A stretch of 64,000 nt of DNA from JBOFSQ01 sp051651625. GTDB taxonomy: Bacteria; Planctomycetota; Planctomycetia; Pirellulales; Thermoguttaceae. This document shows positions 51,853 through 60,193 of this stretch, piece by piece. Made by a program: the position numbers and the translations under genes. The notes below the pieces were generated by a model that was not told the origin of the DNA, ran no database searches, and saw only the letters and a program-made list of their open reading frames with translations. The DNA lies in NCBI GenBank assembly GCA_051651625.1, contig JBOFSQ010000101.1:4347-68346 (forward strand). The letters run 5' to 3'. Position 1 is the first letter of the stretch; each line of letters begins with the position of its first letter.

Positions 51853-52644
51853 ATGAAAACTAGTTGGAAGTATGTTGGTGTTTTAGTCGTGTGTGGTTTT
51901 GCATTCGTTGCAACGGGGTGCAAGTCGGGCAGTGGCGGCAGTGTCGCCCAGTTCGAGAATCCGTTCAAGTCGTTTGCAAGCAAACCGGACGACAAAGGAA
52001 AATCAAAGACCGATCAGCCGCAAAGCGGTTTGGCGGCCAATCCGAAACCGAGTACGGTTTCGCGTCCAGAAGTGACGGCTCCGATTGGAGGGTACGGTAC
52101 GCCGGGCAGTCCGTCGAGTCTAGCAGTTGCGACGCCATCACCGGCACCTCCGTCGTATCAGCCGCAGAATCCGCAACCGATGTCACAACCGATGACGAAT
52201 GGTGCGTCGGGGCTTTACGCCGATTCGCCATACGGAACGGCACCTGCGGCTGGCCAGTATGCCCATTCGGCGGCGGGAACGCCTGTGGCTTCGGCCTACG
52301 AGCAGACCTCATACGCCGTGCCGCGAGACCCACGGATGGGTGAAGTTGTTCCGGCTGCCCAGTCGCCATACGGACAATACCAACCCAACCAAGCAAACTG
52401 TGGGGCCTATTCCGTACCAGAAACGTATGACGGGATGTACCAAACGACGGCAATTCCCGCTGGGCAACCATCGCCGCAACCTTACGCACAGCCCTACACT
52501 GCGGCACCGGCACAGCCGCCATACGCCGCACCGGTACAGCCTTACGCAGCCACACCGCCAGCCTACAACGGCACGCCTGAACAGACGGCTTATCCGGGGT
52601 ACGCCCCGACAGCGGCCCCCGCTGGCCCGTACAATTACCGGTAG
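51853..52644 (+). CDS. Pro/Tyr-rich putative lipoprotein
   Basis: This 263-residue protein starts at an ATG after GGAGGAAAACTCAA. The signal sequence YVGVLVVCGFAFVATGC gives a lipobox Cys at about residue 22. The mature part is low-complexity: a Ser/Gly/Lys stretch, then repeats of Pro-Tyr-Ala and Gln (SPYGQYQPNQ, PYAQPYTAAPAQPPYAAPVQ), ending PAGPYNYR. No folded domain is evident. It resembles the Pro/Gln-rich protein at 13976 in style but not in sequence. A hairpin terminator follows. Confidence 0.7.
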   Translation: MKTSWKYVGVLVVCGFAFVATGCKSGSGGSVAQFENPFKSFASKPDDKGKSKTDQPQSGLAANPKPSTVSRPEVTAPIGGYGTPGSPSSLAVATPSPAPPSYQPQNPQPMSQPMTNGASGLYADSPYGTAPAAGQYAHSAAGTPVASAYEQTSYAVPRDPRMGEVVPAAQSPYGQYQPNQANCGAYSVPETYDGMYQTTAIPAGQPSPQPYAQPYTAAPAQPPYAAPVQPYAATPPAYNGTPEQTAYPGYAPTAAPAGPYNYR

Positions 52645-52673
52645 ACCCGTTGCACGCTACCGACCTGCAAGAA

Positions 52674-52714
52674 AATCGCACCATCACCGGCAGGGGATGG
52701 TGCGATTGCGTTTT
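52674..52714 (+). terminator. Rho-independent terminator after the lipoprotein gene
   Basis: The stem aatcgcaccatc (52674-52685) pairs with gatggtgcgatt (52696-52707) across a 10-base loop, followed by gcgtttt. Confidence 0.82.
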
Positions 52715-52722
52715 CAGTAACT

Positions 52723-52908
52723 CCGTCATTCCCGTGTTAGGCGGGAGTCCATCCTGACGGCACTTCGTAAGTGTCACGTCCGTTCCGATTCGGGCACTCG
52801 CTTACGCTTCGTGTTCTGATTTGTTTTGCCGACCGCAACGAAGTTGCCGGGAGGCTATCGGATGCAACGTCACGTTGCCTCGCTTACGCTTCGTGCTCTG
52901 ATTTGGGC
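52723..52908. repeat. Hairpin repeat and two 'CGCTTACGCTTCG' units
   Basis: At 52723-52762 cgtcattcccgtgttaggcg is followed by gggagtccatcctgacgg. At 52786-52823 and 52870-52908 lie inverted copies of the core gaagcgtaagcgag. The three fill the gap between the convergent lipoprotein and OmpA-like genes. Confidence 0.75.
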
Positions 52909-52917
52909 ACAACTTCT

Positions 52918-53868
52918 TCACCCGCCAAACGGTCTAACAACAATAACGAAGCGGCGGTTTGTTCTGCGGCCTTCGTCGGTTGCGTTGTCGGCGATGGGGC
53001 ACGTCGCCCCGAAACCGCTGGGGTGTATCTTGGCGGCGTTCACGCCGAGCGACGAGACGATGTAACGCATCACAATGTTTGCTTTGTAACTCGTCACTTC
53101 TTGAAGCTGCGTTGGGTTTTGCGGATTTGTCACTACGTTGTCGGAGTGACCTTCGATTTCGAGCGAGGCGTCTGGGTACATCATCTTGATTTCCGAGACG
53201 ACCTGCCGCAGAGTTGCTTCGCCAGTCGGGGCGAGTTCGTAGCTCCCGCTTTGAAAGAGCGATGAGTCCGGGATGGTGACACGGATGGTGTTACCCTGTT
53301 GCGTTACTTTCACGTCTGGTGCCACAATCACCGGAAGTACCAGCGGTTTGAATTCGCCGCTCTCTGACGGCATCTTTGCAACAGTGTGAACCGTTTGCGA
53401 CTCCGGCGTTGCCACAGTGTTTGTACGATACAGACCAGCGATCTCCATGTCTCGACTTGCCAGCATTGCATCGCGTCTGGCGATTTGCGATTCCAACTCG
53501 ACGACCCTCGCGGTCAGCATTGCGGCGCGGTCAGCGTCGCTTACGCTACAGATCGGTCCGGGGAGCGGCGGTGGAATTGGCGATGGAGTCGTTGTTGGAA
53601 ACGACGTTGTTGGCAGCACCGTTTCGCTGGCAACGTTTCCGCGAATGATCGGCGGAATTGATGCGGGGTCAGCGACGACCGCCGTTGCCGGATCGAAGAG
53701 CGGCGCGGAACTTGTGTACGGCGACGCGGTTTCATTTTTGCCAGTCATCTTTCTGACCGCCGCGCACCCACCATTCAGGCAAAGCGCGAGCAACACCAGC
53801 GCGACGACACCAAAATGGCGACATCGCAAAAAGGCGTGCTGCGGTGATTGGAGAAGATAGCGAGACAT
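52918..53868 (-). CDS. OmpA-family lipoprotein
   Basis: This 316-residue envelope protein starts at the ATG at 53868, after GAAGAGG. The signal sequence ends LVLLALCLNGGC, a lipobox. A Pro/Thr-rich linker with PSPIPPPLPGP and a short coiled coil (about 115-145, LESQIARRDAMLASRDMEI) lead to the OmpA-like peptidoglycan-binding domain (about 205-316): DSSLFQSGSYELAPTGEATL, EIEGHSDNV, NIVMRYIVSSLGV and DEGRRTNRRFVIVV. It probably tethers the outer membrane to peptidoglycan. Confidence 0.88.
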   Translation of the reverse strand: MSRYLLQSPQHAFLRCRHFGVVALVLLALCLNGGCAAVRKMTGKNETASPYTSSAPLFDPATAVVADPASIPPIIRGNVASETVLPTTSFPTTTPSPIPPPLPGPICSVSDADRAAMLTARVVELESQIARRDAMLASRDMEIAGLYRTNTVATPESQTVHTVAKMPSESGEFKPLVLPVIVAPDVKVTQQGNTIRVTIPDSSLFQSGSYELAPTGEATLRQVVSEIKMMYPDASLEIEGHSDNVVTNPQNPTQLQEVTSYKANIVMRYIVSSLGVNAAKIHPSGFGATCPIADNATDEGRRTNRRFVIVVRPFGG

Positions 53869-54000
53869 GAGAAAAAACCTCTTCGGAAACAAGACCCGTC
53901 TGCATAAGAATACGCCGCTGATACAGACTATGGTGAACGCCCGTGCAAGTTTGTCGAATCGCATTGTCGCAATCGAACATTTGTGACGATGATACGGAAT

Positions 54001-54795
54001 ATGACGAAAGAAGTTACTCCGCAAGAATCGCTAAACCGTTATCGCCGTCAGACCGCGTTTGCTCCATTTGGCGAACGTGGCCAACGGCGTCTTGGAGAGG
54101 CACACTGTCTCATCGTAGGTTGCGGTGCGCTTGGTGGCTCGATGGCGATGCTGCTAGCGCGGGCTGGAATTGGTCGTCTGACGCTCGTTGACGACGACAC
54201 AGTTTCGGTTGACAATCTCCATCGTCAACTGGCGTTTGTAGAGCGCGACGCGGAGATGCGCCGCAAGAAGGTTGTCGCTGCGAAAGAGACGCTCTTGTCA
54301 GCGGCGGCGGCGACAGAAGTCGTTGCCATTGACCAGCGTTTTGACGAGAGTAACGCAGTGTCGCTGGTGACGGAAGCAGATATTGTTCTCGACGGGTGCG
54401 ACAATTTCCCGACGCGATTCTTGATTAACCGAACGGCGATTCGGTGTCGCAAACCGCTCATTAGTGGCGGCGTTGCTGGTGCGAGAGGTCAGGTGATGAC
54501 GGTACTTCCGGGGCGGACGGCGTGTTTGGCGTGTCTACTCGGCGACGAACATACACCGCGTTCAAGCGAGACGATTGACAGTGTTGGCGTGATTTCTCCG
54601 GTGGTTCAGATAATCGCGTCGCTTCAGGTGACGGAGACGCTCAAATTCTTTGCGGGCGTGTTTGAGAAAAATCTGCCGCCGCTTTACACTGTAGACCTCT
54701 GGCCATCAACGTTAGAGCACGCCACAACATTTAGAGCACATCAGATTCCCTATATTCCGTGTGATGTGTGCTGCGAGGTTTCGTTGCGTGGATAG
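54001..54795 (+). CDS. ThiF/MoeB-family adenylyltransferase
   Basis: This 264-residue E1-like enzyme activates the C-terminus of a ubiquitin-like sulfur carrier (ThiS or MoaD type) by adenylation. It starts LNRYRRQTAFAPFGERGQRRL, then has VGCGALGGSMAMLLARAG (nucleotide loop), LTLVDDDTVSVDNLHRQLAF, and ADIVLDGCDNFPTRFLINR with the expected Asp. Zinc ligands are seen as CLACLL and CDVC. The position of the ThiF catalytic Cys reads TIDSVGVISP, closer to MoeB. No thi or moa gene is adjacent, so which cofactor it serves is unclear. ATG 53989 and GTG 53983 are alternative starts. Confidence 0.88.
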   Translation: MTKEVTPQESLNRYRRQTAFAPFGERGQRRLGEAHCLIVGCGALGGSMAMLLARAGIGRLTLVDDDTVSVDNLHRQLAFVERDAEMRRKKVVAAKETLLSAAAATEVVAIDQRFDESNAVSLVTEADIVLDGCDNFPTRFLINRTAIRCRKPLISGGVAGARGQVMTVLPGRTACLACLLGDEHTPRSSETIDSVGVISPVVQIIASLQVTETLKFFAGVFEKNLPPLYTVDLWPSTLEHATTFRAHQIPYIPCDVCCEVSLRG

Positions 54796-54829
54796 TGACC
54801 GGTATAAAGTGGATAGTGACCGGTATAAA
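54788..54829. repeat. Two perfect 21-base direct repeats across the end of the ThiF/MoeB gene
   Basis: Units at 54788-54808 and 54809-54829 are identical, each containing ggatagtgaccggtataaa. The stop codon of the gene (54793-54795) lies in the first unit. The remaining gap to 55129 has no other recognisable feature and is the probable leader of the beta-barrel gene. Confidence 0.85.
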
Positions 54830-55129
54830 GCGGTGAACTGGGTTGCCCCAATTCGGTGCTACATTCCCACACCACCTTTCTTTTGCGATAGGACGCCTTT
54901 TCCTTGTTTCCCCCGTTTCCACCCGTCGCGCGAAATATCCCCTATTTTGTGAACCAACAAACGATTCGCTTCAAGAGGAAAGAGGCGAGTCACCGATGAT
55001 GCGGAGTACAGTCACGTTCTCTTGGGAAGGCGTCTATAACTGGTGCGCAGTTTTGTGGCAAACTTCCCGTGAGACGTAGATAGACGAATGCGGCGAGGAG
55101 CAGGTGCAGCAAGAAAGGATTGAATACTC

Positions 55130-57283
55130 ATGACGGTCATGGGAAAAAACAAAGCGGAGAGTAGCTGCCGCACGAAGGTATGTCGGTTGCTTAGCGCGAC
55201 GTCGTTGTTGCTCGCAACGATGGTTGTTGGCCACTCTTGGATGCCATCTGCGCGAGCTGAAGTCTTGATCAATGGCATTTTGCAGTCCGACTATTACTAC
55301 AGTCTGCGCAATGATGCAACTTACAATGTTGTCTCCACTGGTTTGGGGGATAACATTACTGTAGACTACAATTCTTCGTCACCAAATAAACCGTGGCGAG
55401 GTATGTTGAGCCTCGCAGGAACGGCCGTCCCGGACCGTACTGTCGCCATCCCAGAATACACGACACGGATCAACCTGACTACTGACTTCTACCTCGGTGG
55501 CCTAATTAAGACTAACACGAAGGCGGTTCTTGAGATTCAGACTAACAACACAACGCCTCCCCTCAACCAACCGCGGTGGTTCAACATCACCAAATCAGGA
55601 CGGATGTATCTCGCAGGCGGTGCGGTGGTGAACGGTATTAACGAGAGTTCACTCACGGTCGTCAATTCCAATTGGCGGACCTATGCTGGTTCGTCGCTGA
55701 TGTTTGGCTTCAACAACGACCCCGGTGCTGCATTCAACGATAAGACCGTCGTTGCCACAAACGACTGGAGCGATTCGACAAAGTTCAACGTCGCACAAAT
55801 TGAGATCAATGGTCAAGCGCAGTTCAATGGTAACATTGGCGTCATTAGTTCGCAACCGACTCTTTGGCAAACCCCAAATGGAACCCGATATAAAGCCGGT
55901 TCAATTGTAGTCAACGGCACGATGACAACGCAGGGGATCGGTGTTGCGATGTCGAGCCTCTTCTATCGCCCAGAGATTTCGGTCTACAATTCAGACAACT
56001 TATCCGGCGGGACGACTCCAAACACGATTCGGATTTACGGTGTGGTTTCTGGTTTTGGTGGTCTCAATCAAAATCTACAAAGTCTTGCCGACTATGGCTA
56101 TGACGTGACCTACTTGAGCGAAAACCAGATGGAAGTCGCTCGCAACCTTGACCGTGCTCGTGCGTCCGTTCCGGCGGGTTCGACGATTGCTAGCGTGATC
56201 AAGCCGATGTGGGAATACGGCGATTCAAACGGTGAGTCAGGGCGAGAACTTGGTCACGCCGAACAAAAAGAGCGAATCACACGTTTGGGCCATCTGTTCC
56301 AGCAGCTTTCGGGCGATACGCACGCAAACGCGATGTACCTTGGTCTCTATCGCCCGTGGGCTGTTCCGCTGGCGAACCTCAACCTTGGTGCCCAGATGAT
56401 CTTCACTGGCGACCCAGAAAAACCGGTTGGAAACCTCAACCGCCTCTGGATAACGCCGATGTACACAAACACGTTTCTCAAGAGCGATGGTAACGCCCGC
56501 GAAGCTGGCGTCTCGCGAGTTGGATTCCAAATGGGGGCTGACCGCCGCATCGCACAAAACGCTTCTGCTGGTCTCGCACTCGGTTACCATCGTGCGTATC
56601 TCAATCAAGAAAACGACCGCGTACAATTCGGTGATCTCCAGATTGGTGCCTACGGTGGTGCGATGGTTGGCAACTACTTTGAAGTGCGAAGCTATCTCGG
56701 ATTTGGACTGCAAAACTACGACTCGACTCGTATCGTAGACATTGCTGATCTCGGAACCGGTGACCGCTCACAAACAGCATTCGGTAAGGCCGATGGTTGT
56801 GGTGTCTACTTCACGACAGAGTTTGCGCGTCCGCTCTTCTTTGGCCCGATCATCGTTCGCCCAACAATGGCAATCGACTCGGAAACCGCAATTCGCAAAG
56901 AGTTCACAGAAACGGGTGACGACATCTCGTTACGAGTTGATCGCAGCACTTACAGTCGAACGCGGCTTCGCTTCGGGAGTACGTTCGAGACGAATCCGCT
57001 CCCGACGTCGCGCTTGATGCTCAACTCAAGAGTCTTCTATGCCGTGCAACTCGATGGTAAGGACGCAGCGACCGTCAACAGCCAATTCAATTCTGTGTTT
57101 GCCGACCCGGGCCAAACTGCTCGCAGTATTAAGCACGGTGTTCACTACATAGACGTCGGCGGCGGGATGAAGGCATACCTCAACAGAGCCAGAACACTTT
57201 CCGGTCTGCTACAGTACGATGGCTCTTTCTCGGAATACACCTTCACCAACGGTGTCGCTTTGGGAATGATGTTTGTCTTCTGA
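55130..57283 (+). CDS. Autotransporter-like outer-membrane beta-barrel protein
   Basis: This 717-residue protein has a long signal peptide (about 1-43), with LLSATSLLLATMVVGHSWMP and SARA before EVLING. A passenger region (about 44-400) is rich in Asn, Thr and Gly, with parallel-beta-like repeats such as GGLIKTNTKAVLEIQTNNTT. The C-terminal part (about 435-717) alternates polar and hydrophobic residues (GVSRVGFQMGADRRIAQNAS, AGLALGYHRAYLNQE, YGGAMVGNYFEVRSYLGFGL). It ends LGMMFVF, with the terminal Phe typical of barrels inserted by the Bam machinery. This matches type Va autotransporters. What the passenger binds is unknown. Confidence 0.83.
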   Translation: MTVMGKNKAESSCRTKVCRLLSATSLLLATMVVGHSWMPSARAEVLINGILQSDYYYSLRNDATYNVVSTGLGDNITVDYNSSSPNKPWRGMLSLAGTAVPDRTVAIPEYTTRINLTTDFYLGGLIKTNTKAVLEIQTNNTTPPLNQPRWFNITKSGRMYLAGGAVVNGINESSLTVVNSNWRTYAGSSLMFGFNNDPGAAFNDKTVVATNDWSDSTKFNVAQIEINGQAQFNGNIGVISSQPTLWQTPNGTRYKAGSIVVNGTMTTQGIGVAMSSLFYRPEISVYNSDNLSGGTTPNTIRIYGVVSGFGGLNQNLQSLADYGYDVTYLSENQMEVARNLDRARASVPAGSTIASVIKPMWEYGDSNGESGRELGHAEQKERITRLGHLFQQLSGDTHANAMYLGLYRPWAVPLANLNLGAQMIFTGDPEKPVGNLNRLWITPMYTNTFLKSDGNAREAGVSRVGFQMGADRRIAQNASAGLALGYHRAYLNQENDRVQFGDLQIGAYGGAMVGNYFEVRSYLGFGLQNYDSTRIVDIADLGTGDRSQTAFGKADGCGVYFTTEFARPLFFGPIIVRPTMAIDSETAIRKEFTETGDDISLRVDRSTYSRTRLRFGSTFETNPLPTSRLMLNSRVFYAVQLDGKDAATVNSQFNSVFADPGQTARSIKHGVHYIDVGGGMKAYLNRARTLSGLLQYDGSFSEYTFTNGVALGMMFVF

Positions 57284-57314
57284 TAAGTGAATTGAGTGAT
57301 CACCTGTATCACGC

Positions 57315-57353
57315 AAAACGCCACCGACGCGAAAGCATCGGTGGCGTTTTTTT
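57315..57353. terminator. Rho-independent terminator, possibly bidirectional
   Basis: aaaacgccaccga (57315-57327) pairs with tcggtggcgtttt (57338-57350) around a 10-base loop, with T-runs on the + strand and an A-run at the other side. It lies between convergent genes and could stop both transcripts. Confidence 0.88.
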
Positions 57354-57377
57354 GCGTTGTGATTGCCGACAATCTTT

Positions 57378-59735
57378 TTACTTTGGCAGCATCACTGGTT
57401 CATTCTCCAGCAGAGTTACCTTTTTCGTTTCACCGCCGGGGAGCGTGTACTCGATCACGAGTTGCTTGACGACACCGCCAGCGGGGTCGCCGAAGACGGT
57501 GTTGTACATCGGCACGTCAAGAAGTCGCGTTCCGTTCAGAAACTCGCGGAGTTTTGCGGTAACGTCGGCTTGCTGGTTGCCAGCTCCATAAGTCGCCTTT
57601 GCAATTGTGATTGCGAGTTCGCCTTCGCTCTCTTTGAGACGACGTATGCGGTCAGCGGTGCTGCCAGCAAGTTGACGTTCGCGGATGTCGTTCGCCTTGT
57701 TTTTGAGGTCGGCGTTTTGCGTCTTGGCGATTACGCTGTCAAGAGCCTTCACAATTTCCGGCGAACGAACATTCATTGACATGAGCTTGTCAGCGCACGC
57801 CACGACCGATTCGCACGCCTTGTCGGAAACGTTGGCGTCACCGATGTACGCCGCCGCCGCCTTGAGCATCGCTATCGACGGATAACGCGGGAAAATGTCG
57901 AAGATGAGAAGACGTTCGTCGTTGCGGAACGAAGTCTTGAACGCCTTGTCGATCATCGCAAGCCGTTGCTCTTCGGGGAAGTTGAACTGCCGCGCGAGCC
58001 GAATGTAACCGCGAATGCCACGCACCTTAAACTTGTTGTCCTTACTCTCGGTGGCAACGCGAAGAAGGGCGGCGGCGATGGCGTCCATCGTGTCGGGCGA
58101 GTCCCACGAACCGAGAACTTGTGTCGCCTTGTCTTGCATCGCTTCGTCGCCGGTGAGAGCGATTTCCGTTACCATTTTCACGGCGTCGGCACCGCCGATG
58201 GTTTTGAGAAGTTCCATCGCAGACATTTTTATCGCTGGCGAACCAGTCTTGACGAGCGACGCCGCCTGTTCAAAACATTCCTTCTGCGGCATTCGCGCGC
58301 AAACACCGTTGAGAGCGACACGCACCTTCTCGGCGTCGTCACCAGAAAGCGTTGCGAAGAGTTCGGCGAGGAATCCGATTTCGCTCGGATTCGCAGTCTC
58401 GCCGAGGGCGTCTATCGCTTGAAACCGTAGCGGATTCGCGGCGTCTTTGGCGATCTTTTCGAGTATCTCCGACGCCGACGCAATCCGGCGGTCTTTCACA
58501 ATTTGCAGCGTGACAACAGTAATCGGCACCGCACCTTTCGCAAGTGTCGCAGTGATCGCTTCGTCAATCCCCTTCGCACGCATGTCGCAAAGCGTTCGCG
58601 TTGCGGCGGCGGAGATTTCGGCGTTGTCGTTGTTCGCCAGCGACAGCAAGAGCGGCACGACCGAGGCGTCACCAATCCGCCACAACGCAGCGGCGGCAGC
58701 GGTGCGAAGTTGCGCGTCGTCCGACTTCGCAAGCTCAACGAGTTTCGGCAGCGCGACCTTCACCGACGCCGCATCAGTACGATCACCAAGTGCCATCGCC
58801 ACGAGACATTGACGTTCAACGGGGAGCGACGCGAATACGTCAATGACCGCCTTCGTAACGGCGTCGCCCGGCGGTAGTTCACGAATCGCCTTGAGTGCGG
58901 CAGGAAATGTAAAGTTGTTCGTGTCACCTTCGTTGGTGAGAACGTCGGCAGTTTTCGACAAATGTTTGCTTTCACCGACCCCACAGTTCCACAGAAGTAA
59001 GTGATAGACTGCTGCCTCACAGAGGTAGTTCATCTTCTCGGATTCCATGTTTCTCTCGGATTCGAGAAGATAGATGACGGCGGGTGCCTCTATGTCGCCT
59101 TCGTTGGCGAGTTTGTTCGCCGTATTGAAAAGAGCATCAGTCCAGTTGCGTTCTAGTGAGTCTGGAACCGACTCTGAAATCTCTCCCAAAATATTGGCGG
59201 TTTCGCGCGTCGCAATGTTGCCGAGTGCGTAGTAAATCGCTTTCGTCTGCGACTCATCTGCACCTTTCAGCATGTCGCGGAAGAGTGCGACCGATTCTTT
59301 GTCGCGCCGTACTCCGAGCGAGTTAATCACGCCGATTTGGTGGAGTCCTTTGAGCGTCGTCGCCGCTTTGCGCAACGCCGCATCGACTTCCGGGCCGGGA
59401 ATTGTTTCCAGCGCGTAACGAGCGTAGTGACTCATTTTGTCTTGGTCGAGACACGCGACGAGCGCGGGCACCGACTTCGCCGTGCCGTGAATGCCAAGTT
59501 GTTTGCACGCCAACATCTTGATAAAGATTTGGGCGTTCTCCGCGCCGGGTTCCGCGATGACCTCGACGAGTTTTCCTTCGTCGGTCGTGGCGAGAATCGT
59601 CTGCGTGAGTTGTCCGAGGTTGGCGTCGAGTTCGTTGGCGGGCACCATCAGCCAGCTTTGCGCCGCGAGCGGCACGGCGGCTGCAATCGCCAGCACGAAA
59701 CATACAGTTGTGCGATACAGATTTGTCGTTGTCAT
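57378..59735 (-). CDS. Exported HEAT-repeat protein
   Basis: This 785-residue protein starts with the ATG at 59735, after AAGGAGATTCTACACT. A signal peptide (about 1-25, VCFVLAIAAAVPLAAQS) is present. The mature part is almost wholly paired helices with HEAT-like repeats, such as SVPALVACLDQDKMSHYARY, KLVELAKSDDAQLRTAAAAAL and VPLLLSLANNDNAEISAAAT. The end carries a small domain with PGGETKKVTLLENEPVML. HEAT proteins are scaffolds; planctomycetes often place them beside oxidoreductase or c-type cytochrome genes. Here a Gfo/Idh/MocA gene lies just upstream on the same strand, so the two may act together. Confidence 0.85.
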   Translation of the reverse strand: MTTTNLYRTTVCFVLAIAAAVPLAAQSWLMVPANELDANLGQLTQTILATTDEGKLVEVIAEPGAENAQIFIKMLACKQLGIHGTAKSVPALVACLDQDKMSHYARYALETIPGPEVDAALRKAATTLKGLHQIGVINSLGVRRDKESVALFRDMLKGADESQTKAIYYALGNIATRETANILGEISESVPDSLERNWTDALFNTANKLANEGDIEAPAVIYLLESERNMESEKMNYLCEAAVYHLLLWNCGVGESKHLSKTADVLTNEGDTNNFTFPAALKAIRELPPGDAVTKAVIDVFASLPVERQCLVAMALGDRTDAASVKVALPKLVELAKSDDAQLRTAAAAALWRIGDASVVPLLLSLANNDNAEISAAATRTLCDMRAKGIDEAITATLAKGAVPITVVTLQIVKDRRIASASEILEKIAKDAANPLRFQAIDALGETANPSEIGFLAELFATLSGDDAEKVRVALNGVCARMPQKECFEQAASLVKTGSPAIKMSAMELLKTIGGADAVKMVTEIALTGDEAMQDKATQVLGSWDSPDTMDAIAAALLRVATESKDNKFKVRGIRGYIRLARQFNFPEEQRLAMIDKAFKTSFRNDERLLIFDIFPRYPSIAMLKAAAAYIGDANVSDKACESVVACADKLMSMNVRSPEIVKALDSVIAKTQNADLKNKANDIRERQLAGSTADRIRRLKESEGELAITIAKATYGAGNQQADVTAKLREFLNGTRLLDVPMYNTVFGDPAGGVVKQLVIEYTLPGGETKKVTLLENEPVMLPK

Positions 59736-59800
59736 AGTGTAGAATCTCCTTGTTGTGGGTTTGGAATGTTGTTTGGGTTCGTTCACGGTTTGTATTGGTT

Positions 59801-59930
59801 GGCAGTTCTTTTTTTGCGCACGAAGGCACGAAGTACACGAAGAACACAAAGGAAGTCGTCAATTTCAATCCTCTTCGTATCCTTTGCGCTCTTTGTGCCT
59901 TTGTGCGCAAAAAAGAATCGCTCGCAAAGT
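59801..59930. repeat. Family D inverted repeat, copy 2
   Basis: cagttctttttttgcgcacg at the left is mirrored by tgcgcaaaaaagaatcgc at the right; inside are cacgaaggcacgaagtacac and ctttgcgctctttgtgcctt. It matches the inner element at 13778-13891 and lies upstream of the HEAT-repeat gene. Confidence 0.8.
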
Positions 59931-59972
59931 ATGAAGTCATGCAAACTGTGAACGGTTACGAATACGTTCGGT

Positions 59973-60182
59973 TCATTGAAAGGGACTGCATAGTTGCTTG
60001 GCTCGCAGTGCGGCGCGTTTTGCATCCCAGTATTCCGGCGTCACCGGCGGTAACACGCCGCTATTGAAACCGGCAAGCAGGTCGGCTTCGAGACGCTTCC
60101 ACGCCTCCTCCACGGCAAACGCGGAAGGGGCAACGGAAAAATCTTGCTCACGTTCTAACGAACAATCAAGTGTTGTACTCAA
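59973..60182 (-). CDS. Small hypothetical protein
   Basis: This 69-residue ORF starts with TTG at 60182, after AAAGGACAAAACC, and lies 11 bases downstream of the oxidoreductase gene on the same strand. The product is acidic to neutral and probably helical: FAVEEAWKRLEADLLAGFNS, then LPPVTPEYWDAKRAAL. The pattern is reminiscent of small antitoxins that precede a toxin gene, but no toxin follows. The family is not recognised. The ribosome-binding site and tight spacing argue for a real gene. Confidence 0.5.
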   Translation of the reverse strand: MSTTLDCSLEREQDFSVAPSAFAVEEAWKRLEADLLAGFNSGVLPPVTPEYWDAKRAALRAKQLCSPFQ

Positions 60183-60193
60183 GGTTTTGTCCT

